Assembly (NCBI RefSeq): GCF_001179845.1
Contig: NZ_CVSB01000063.1
Span: 1-45,952, forward strand
Direction: 5' to 3'
DNA from: Candidatus Pelagibacter communis
GTDB lineage: Bacteria; Pseudomonadota; Alphaproteobacteria; Pelagibacterales; Pelagibacteraceae
Length of the DNA stretch: 45,952 bases
A program made the position numbers and the translations under genes. This document shows, in pieces, positions 42,594 through 45,952 of the stretch; positions within the stretch are counted from its first letter, which is position 1, and each line of letters starts with the position of its first letter. The notes under the pieces were generated by a model. It had not been told where the DNA came from, made no database searches, and was given only the letters and a program-made list of their open reading frames with translations.

Positions 42594-43537
42594 TATTTTC
42601 TTACTGCTCCAAAGGTGATACCTCTTAAAAGATGTTTTCTTAAAATTATTGTAAAAATCATTACCGGTAATAGAAATAAAGTCGTTCCTGCTCCAATTGC
42701 TGGCCAATCAAGACCACCTTCACCAATGATTGTAGGAATAAATGGTGGGGCTGTTTGTGCATTGAATTGAGTTAGCAAAACAGCAAAAGCGTATTCATTC
42801 CATGAAAAAATCATACAAAAGATTGCAGTTGCCGCTATACCAGTCATTGCTTGTGGAAGAACAACTTTAAAGAAAGCTTGAAGTCTAGAATATCCATCGA
42901 TCATAGCTGCTTCTTCATATTCTTTAGGAATTTCATCCATAAATCCTTTTAATAACCATACTGCTAAACTTAAGTTTACAACGGTATACAATATGATCAT
43001 TCCAAGGTGAGTATCCCCAAGACCTAATTTTCTGTACATAATAAATATAGGAACAGCCACCGCTATTGGGGGAAACATCCTTGTCGAAAGAATAAAAAAT
43101 AATAAATCATCTTTTAAAGGAACCCTAAACCTTGAAAACGCATATGCAGCTAATGCACCTAAAAATACAGATGCAAAAGTTGAACCAAATCCAATTATCA
43201 TAGAATTTGAGTATCTACCTAAAAATTTAGATGGTCCTGTTATAACCATCTCTCTGCTTCTAACTAGTTCCTCATACCAATTTTCTGGGGGAGGTAATGA
43301 ATCAAGGTATTCTTGTGATTGTCTTGATCTATTAGTAAATAAGTTAACATATCCCTCTAGTGATGGTTCAAACAAAACTTCAGGTGGATATGAAATAGCA
43401 CTATCAACATTTTTAAAACTTGTCATTACCATCCAAGATATTGGTATCAAAGTAATTACAGCGTAAACTATGATAATAGCAGCAGCCATTTTTTTTGAAA
43501 AAGACGAAGGTTCCAAATATGATCTAGAGGTATCCAT
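42593..43537 (-). CDS. CUT1 ABC transporter permease (MalG-like)
   Basis: Permease of 314 residues with six predicted helices, the first about residues 13-32. The EAA loop is EEAAMIDGYSRLQAFFKVVLP, the contact site for an ATPase. ATG 43537 is preferred: it shares its first base with the preceding permease stop (TGATG), while a longer open stretch inside the preceding gene lacks family similarity. MalG-type order (second permease of the pair) fits. Confidence 0.92.
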   Translation of the reverse strand: MDTSRSYLEPSSFSKKMAAAIIIVYAVITLIPISWMVMTSFKNVDSAISYPPEVLFEPSLEGYVNLFTNRSRQSQEYLDSLPPPENWYEELVRSREMVITGPSKFLGRYSNSMIIGFGSTFASVFLGALAAYAFSRFRVPLKDDLLFFILSTRMFPPIAVAVPIFIMYRKLGLGDTHLGMIILYTVVNLSLAVWLLKGFMDEIPKEYEEAAMIDGYSRLQAFFKVVLPQAMTGIAATAIFCMIFSWNEYAFAVLLTQFNAQTAPPFIPTIIGEGGLDWPAIGAGTTLFLLPVMIFTIILRKHLLRGITFGAVRK

Positions 43538-44436
43538 CAGCGTTCCTTTATTTTGTTCATTACTTTTACGTAGACATTTCCGAAACCAAATATGGTGACA
43601 AAAAGAATAACAGCAAATGCTGAGCTGTAACCTGTTTTCCATTTTTCAAATGCTTCTCTTTTTAAGTTAATTGAAGCAAGCTCTGTTGCAGAACCGGGGC
43701 CACCAGAGGTAAGCTCTACAACCATGTCAAACATTTTGAAATTCTCAATTCCTCTAAAAAGCAGAGCTAATAATAAAAATGGCAAAACAGAAGGTAAAGT
43801 AATATATATAAATTGCTGCCATTTACTTGCTCTATCAACCTCTGCAGCTTCGTATAAATAATTTGGAACAGATCTTAGACCTGCTAAGCAAATCAACATT
43901 GTAAAAGGTGTCCACATCCATGTGTCAACAATAACAATAGCCCAAGGAGCAAGCGTACTTGAACCAATCATGTCAAAGCTTCCTAAATCATAGAAAAAAT
44001 TAACCACGTAATTAAATAGACCTACTTGAGGATTATAAAGATAAGTCCAAAATACTCCTACTACTGCAGGTGATAACATCATAGGTAAAACAATTAATGT
44101 GGTTAATAGTTCATTACCTTTAAATTTCCTATTAAGAAGTAAAGCTAAACCTAAACCTATGATTGCTTGGAGCAATAAAGTCCAAAACATAAAGCTTGCT
44201 GTAACTTGCATTTTTTCCCATATCGCTTCTTTATTAAGAACTTTAATATAATTTTTTAAACCAACAAACTGAGGTTCTCTTCCAATTTTATTTGCGTAAA
44301 AATTTGTAAAGGACATTTTGATTGCATAGACCAATGGATAAATATTTATAGCCAGTAGCAGAAGTACAGTTGGTCCGATAAAAAGCCAACCTACAGCTTT
44401 GTCAGAAAGTCCTTTGAATTTTTTTTTAACGCTCAT
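43537..44436 (-). CDS. CUT1 ABC transporter permease (MalF-like)
   Basis: Permease of 299 residues, six helices; first helix about residues 14-36. The EAA loop is YEAAEVDRASKWQQFIYITLPSVLPF. It is the first permease gene after the binding-protein gene, but the two are separated by a terminator-like hairpin (44451-44477) and 66 bases. Substrate as for the operon: a sugar or polyol, unspecified. Confidence 0.92.
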   Translation of the reverse strand: MSVKKKFKGLSDKAVGWLFIGPTVLLLLAINIYPLVYAIKMSFTNFYANKIGREPQFVGLKNYIKVLNKEAIWEKMQVTASFMFWTLLLQAIIGLGLALLLNRKFKGNELLTTLIVLPMMLSPAVVGVFWTYLYNPQVGLFNYVVNFFYDLGSFDMIGSSTLAPWAIVIVDTWMWTPFTMLICLAGLRSVPNYLYEAAEVDRASKWQQFIYITLPSVLPFLLLALLFRGIENFKMFDMVVELTSGGPGSATELASINLKREAFEKWKTGYSSAFAVILFVTIFGFGNVYVKVMNKIKER

Positions 44437-44450
44437 ATGAATTTTTTAAT

Positions 44451-44477
44451 AAAAAAAGGGGAGGTTTAACCCCCCCT
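44451..44477 (-). terminator. Terminator-like hairpin after the CUT1 binding-protein gene
   Basis: On the minus strand, seven G (44476-44470), loop TTAAA, then CCTCCCC (44464-44458) followed by seven T (44457-44451). Six G-C pairs and one G-U wobble give a strong G-rich stem, striking in this AT-rich DNA. It starts about 26 bases after the stop at 44503 and would limit read-through into the permease genes. Confidence 0.85.
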
Positions 44478-44502
44478 AATTTTAATTTCTTAACTATTAA
44501 TG

Positions 44503-45807
44503 TTAAAGTTTTCCGTCTGCTTCGAACACTTCAACCCACTCTTCGATAATTTTATCTAGAGCGCCTTTAGCAGTTCCTTTACCATTAACAACATAGTCAT
44601 GAATTGCTTCTTGCATAGGAAGCATTAACTCTACGAAAGTTGGTTCTTGCCAAAAATCTTTGACAATTCCCATTGAGTCCAAGAATCCTTGTGCATAAAC
44701 AGTTGATGTTGGGAATGATGGTGAATTCAAAACATCATTATGACATGAGTATCCACCTAGGTCCCACCATTTTTGTTGTACATCTGGTCTTGCAAACCAC
44801 TTAATGTATTCAAGAGCAAGATCTTGTTTGTCTGAGTATTTAACAACAGATATCCCTTGTCCACCTAATGTTGCAGCTGCAACATTTTGTTTCGGATTTG
44901 CAAAGAATCCACTAACTCTTCCACCACTGTCTTCTTTAGAAACACCTGGCCAAAATGCATACCAATTCATTTGGAATGCAACTTGTCCTGATTTGTAAGC
45001 ATCTAAGTTTGCAACCATGTAAGCATCAGAGTGTCCTGGAGGTGCGCAGTCTTCATATAACTTTCTGTAAAACTCAACTGCTTCTACAGCTTGTGGTGAA
45101 TTGAAATATCCTTCCATATCATATGGTTTGTTAGGATTTTCATATTCCATACCCCACGCATACATAGCAGCTGTAACACCCATTGTTATACCTTCTGATC
45201 CACGCTCTGTGTTAATTGCAGCCCCATATCTTTTTTGACCATCAATTTCTCTTCCTTGGAAGAAAGTACACATATCGTATAATTGATTCCAGTTTGCAGG
45301 AACCCCTAGATCATAACCGTGTTTCTTTTTGAACTCAGATTTAAGTTCTGGTCTATCAAACCAGTCTTTTCTATAAGCCCAAGCTAATGCATCTCCCATA
45401 GCAGGTAATGCATAATAGTTTTCACTACCTTTAGGCCAAGTTGAATATGCGTAAACAGTAGCTGGCGAGAAATCGCTCATTGAAATTCCTTCTTTATCAA
45501 AGAAATCATTCAACTTAACGTAATGCCCGTATACTGCTCCAGCACCAATCCACTGAGAGTCACCTATTAAAAGGTCAAATGTTTTACCTTTGTTGTTAAG
45601 TTCATTTAACATACGGTCGGCAAAATTTGGCCAAGGGACAAACTCAAAATTAACTTCTATTCCAGTTTCTGCAGTAAATTCTTTAGTTAATTCTTGCAAA
45701 GCATTAGCTGGATCCCAAGCGGCCCATCCTAATGTTATAGACTTAGCGTTTGAATTTACAGAGAATGAAAATAGAGAAACAAACAATAAAATCATTATTT
45801 TTTTCAT
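44503..45807 (-). CDS. Periplasmic solute-binding protein of CUT1 ABC transporter
   Basis: Extracellular solute-binding protein, family 1; 434 residues. A signal peptide (about 21 residues, KKIMILLFVSLFSFSVNSNA) precedes ITLGWAAWDPANALQELTKE. Trp-rich stretches and the hinge segment FDLLIGDSQWIG are typical of carbohydrate-binding members. It is shorter than GlpV-type glycerol-binding proteins (about 570 or more residues), so I do not assign it to that family. The AGGAG ribosome site is clear. It is divergently arranged with the gene at the right edge; 116 bases between starts hold both promoters. Confidence 0.92.
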   Translation of the reverse strand: MKKIMILLFVSLFSFSVNSNAKSITLGWAAWDPANALQELTKEFTAETGIEVNFEFVPWPNFADRMLNELNNKGKTFDLLIGDSQWIGAGAVYGHYVKLNDFFDKEGISMSDFSPATVYAYSTWPKGSENYYALPAMGDALAWAYRKDWFDRPELKSEFKKKHGYDLGVPANWNQLYDMCTFFQGREIDGQKRYGAAINTERGSEGITMGVTAAMYAWGMEYENPNKPYDMEGYFNSPQAVEAVEFYRKLYEDCAPPGHSDAYMVANLDAYKSGQVAFQMNWYAFWPGVSKEDSGGRVSGFFANPKQNVAAATLGGQGISVVKYSDKQDLALEYIKWFARPDVQQKWWDLGGYSCHNDVLNSPSFPTSTVYAQGFLDSMGIVKDFWQEPTFVELMLPMQEAIHDYVVNGKGTAKGALDKIIEEWVEVFEADGKL

Positions 45808-45923
45808 TTTATCTCCTCTTAGTTTAATTATTCTAATTATAATCTATCCAAAATGTTTTGTGGCTGCTAGTATTTTTTTTATATAAAATTAATTGTTGAT
45901 AAATTTAAAGAGAGGGAGGGATT

Positions 45924-45952
45924 ATGAACAATATAAAAGGTCCTGCAATTTT
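45924..45952 (+). CDS. Start of a gene truncated by the window edge, possibly a TIM-barrel sugar isomerase/epimerase
   Basis: ATG at 45924 preceded by a strong GAGGGAGGG ribosome site; only about nine codons are visible (MNNIKGPAI). The KGPAIF-like opening recalls the sugar phosphate isomerase/epimerase TIM-barrel proteins that often begin this way and lie beside CUT1 transporters. The product is a weak guess from nine residues; that a gene starts here is well supported. Confidence 0.5.

Noticed and set aside
42402..42707. Longer 101-residue version of the small membrane protein, and a similar long form of the permease starting at 43642
   Set aside because: The extra N-terminal residues are out-of-frame readings of the upstream gene; the ATGs at 42593 and 43537 overlap the preceding stops and fit the families.
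44503..45807. GlpV-type glycerol-binding protein and a full rhizobial glpVPQST operon
   Set aside because: Two ATPases and two permeases are present, but the binding protein is far shorter than GlpV, and the small membrane protein does not resemble the DUF2160 protein linked to glycerol operons.

Overview
The window looks like a streamlined, AT-rich marine alphaproteobacterium of the SAR11 (Pelagibacterales) type or a close ecological equivalent. The grounds are the very low G+C, lysine- and asparagine-rich proteins, gene starts and stops that abut or overlap almost everywhere, a SUF-only iron-sulfur operon behind an IscR-type regulator, and a SAM-II/SAM-V-like riboswitch pair. There is no rRNA, tRNA, CRISPR, insertion sequence or phage gene, and no gene-free stretch longer than 300 bases.

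Layout. 1-8.2 kb is housekeeping: the 3' part of a penicillin-binding protein 1A gene, prfB with a classical +1 programmed frameshift, an AsmA/YhdP-like envelope protein, tyrS, anmK and an alpha/beta hydrolase. 8.3-14.8 kb is the iscR-sufBCDS-sufU-sufT-sufA operon, with a near-consensus IscR operator over its promoter, followed by a small unknown gene. 14.8-20.1 kb holds glnA, a YbaK-type deacylase, an EamA exporter, a homocysteine S-methyltransferase with a two-aptamer leader, a 2-oxoglutarate oxygenase-like protein and a TauE/SafE exporter. 20.1-30.6 kb is a molybdenum island. It carries moaB, coxG, a form II CoxL-type hydroxylase (coxS, coxL, coxM), two half-XdhC maturation proteins, a MocA-type nucleotidyltransferase, the methionine sulfoxide reductase pair msrQ/msrP, and moaE-moaD-moaC-moaA. 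It therefore encodes most of the cofactor pathway next to two enzymes that use it.

30.6-37.2 kb is a sugar/inositol locus: a GYD protein, a ribose/fructose-type ABC transporter, an inositol 2-dehydrogenase-like gene broken by one base in an A9 tract, a second Gfo/Idh dehydrogenase and an inosose dehydratase-like protein. 37.2-46 kb has a pilin-like small protein, a 2-hydroxyacid dehydrogenase, DhaK and DhaL kinase subunits, and a CUT1 ABC transporter. That transporter has two different ATPases and a 63-residue membrane protein embedded in the operon. The start of another gene lies at the right edge.

Working together. The SUF operon supplies the clusters needed by CoxS and MoaA. The island builds molybdopterin (MoaA/C/E/D), adenylates it (MoaB), probably converts it to the cytosine dinucleotide (MocA) and sulfurates it (XdhC) for CoxL, while MsrP would use the simpler cofactor in the periplasm. 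The two ABC systems feed sugar or polyol substrates to neighbouring dehydrogenases, a dehydratase and a two-subunit ketose kinase. The most distinctive observations are the tandem aptamers before the homocysteine methyltransferase, the form II molybdenum hydroxylase of unknown substrate, the one-base lesion in iolG, and the ABC transporter-DhaKL-dehydrogenase cluster.
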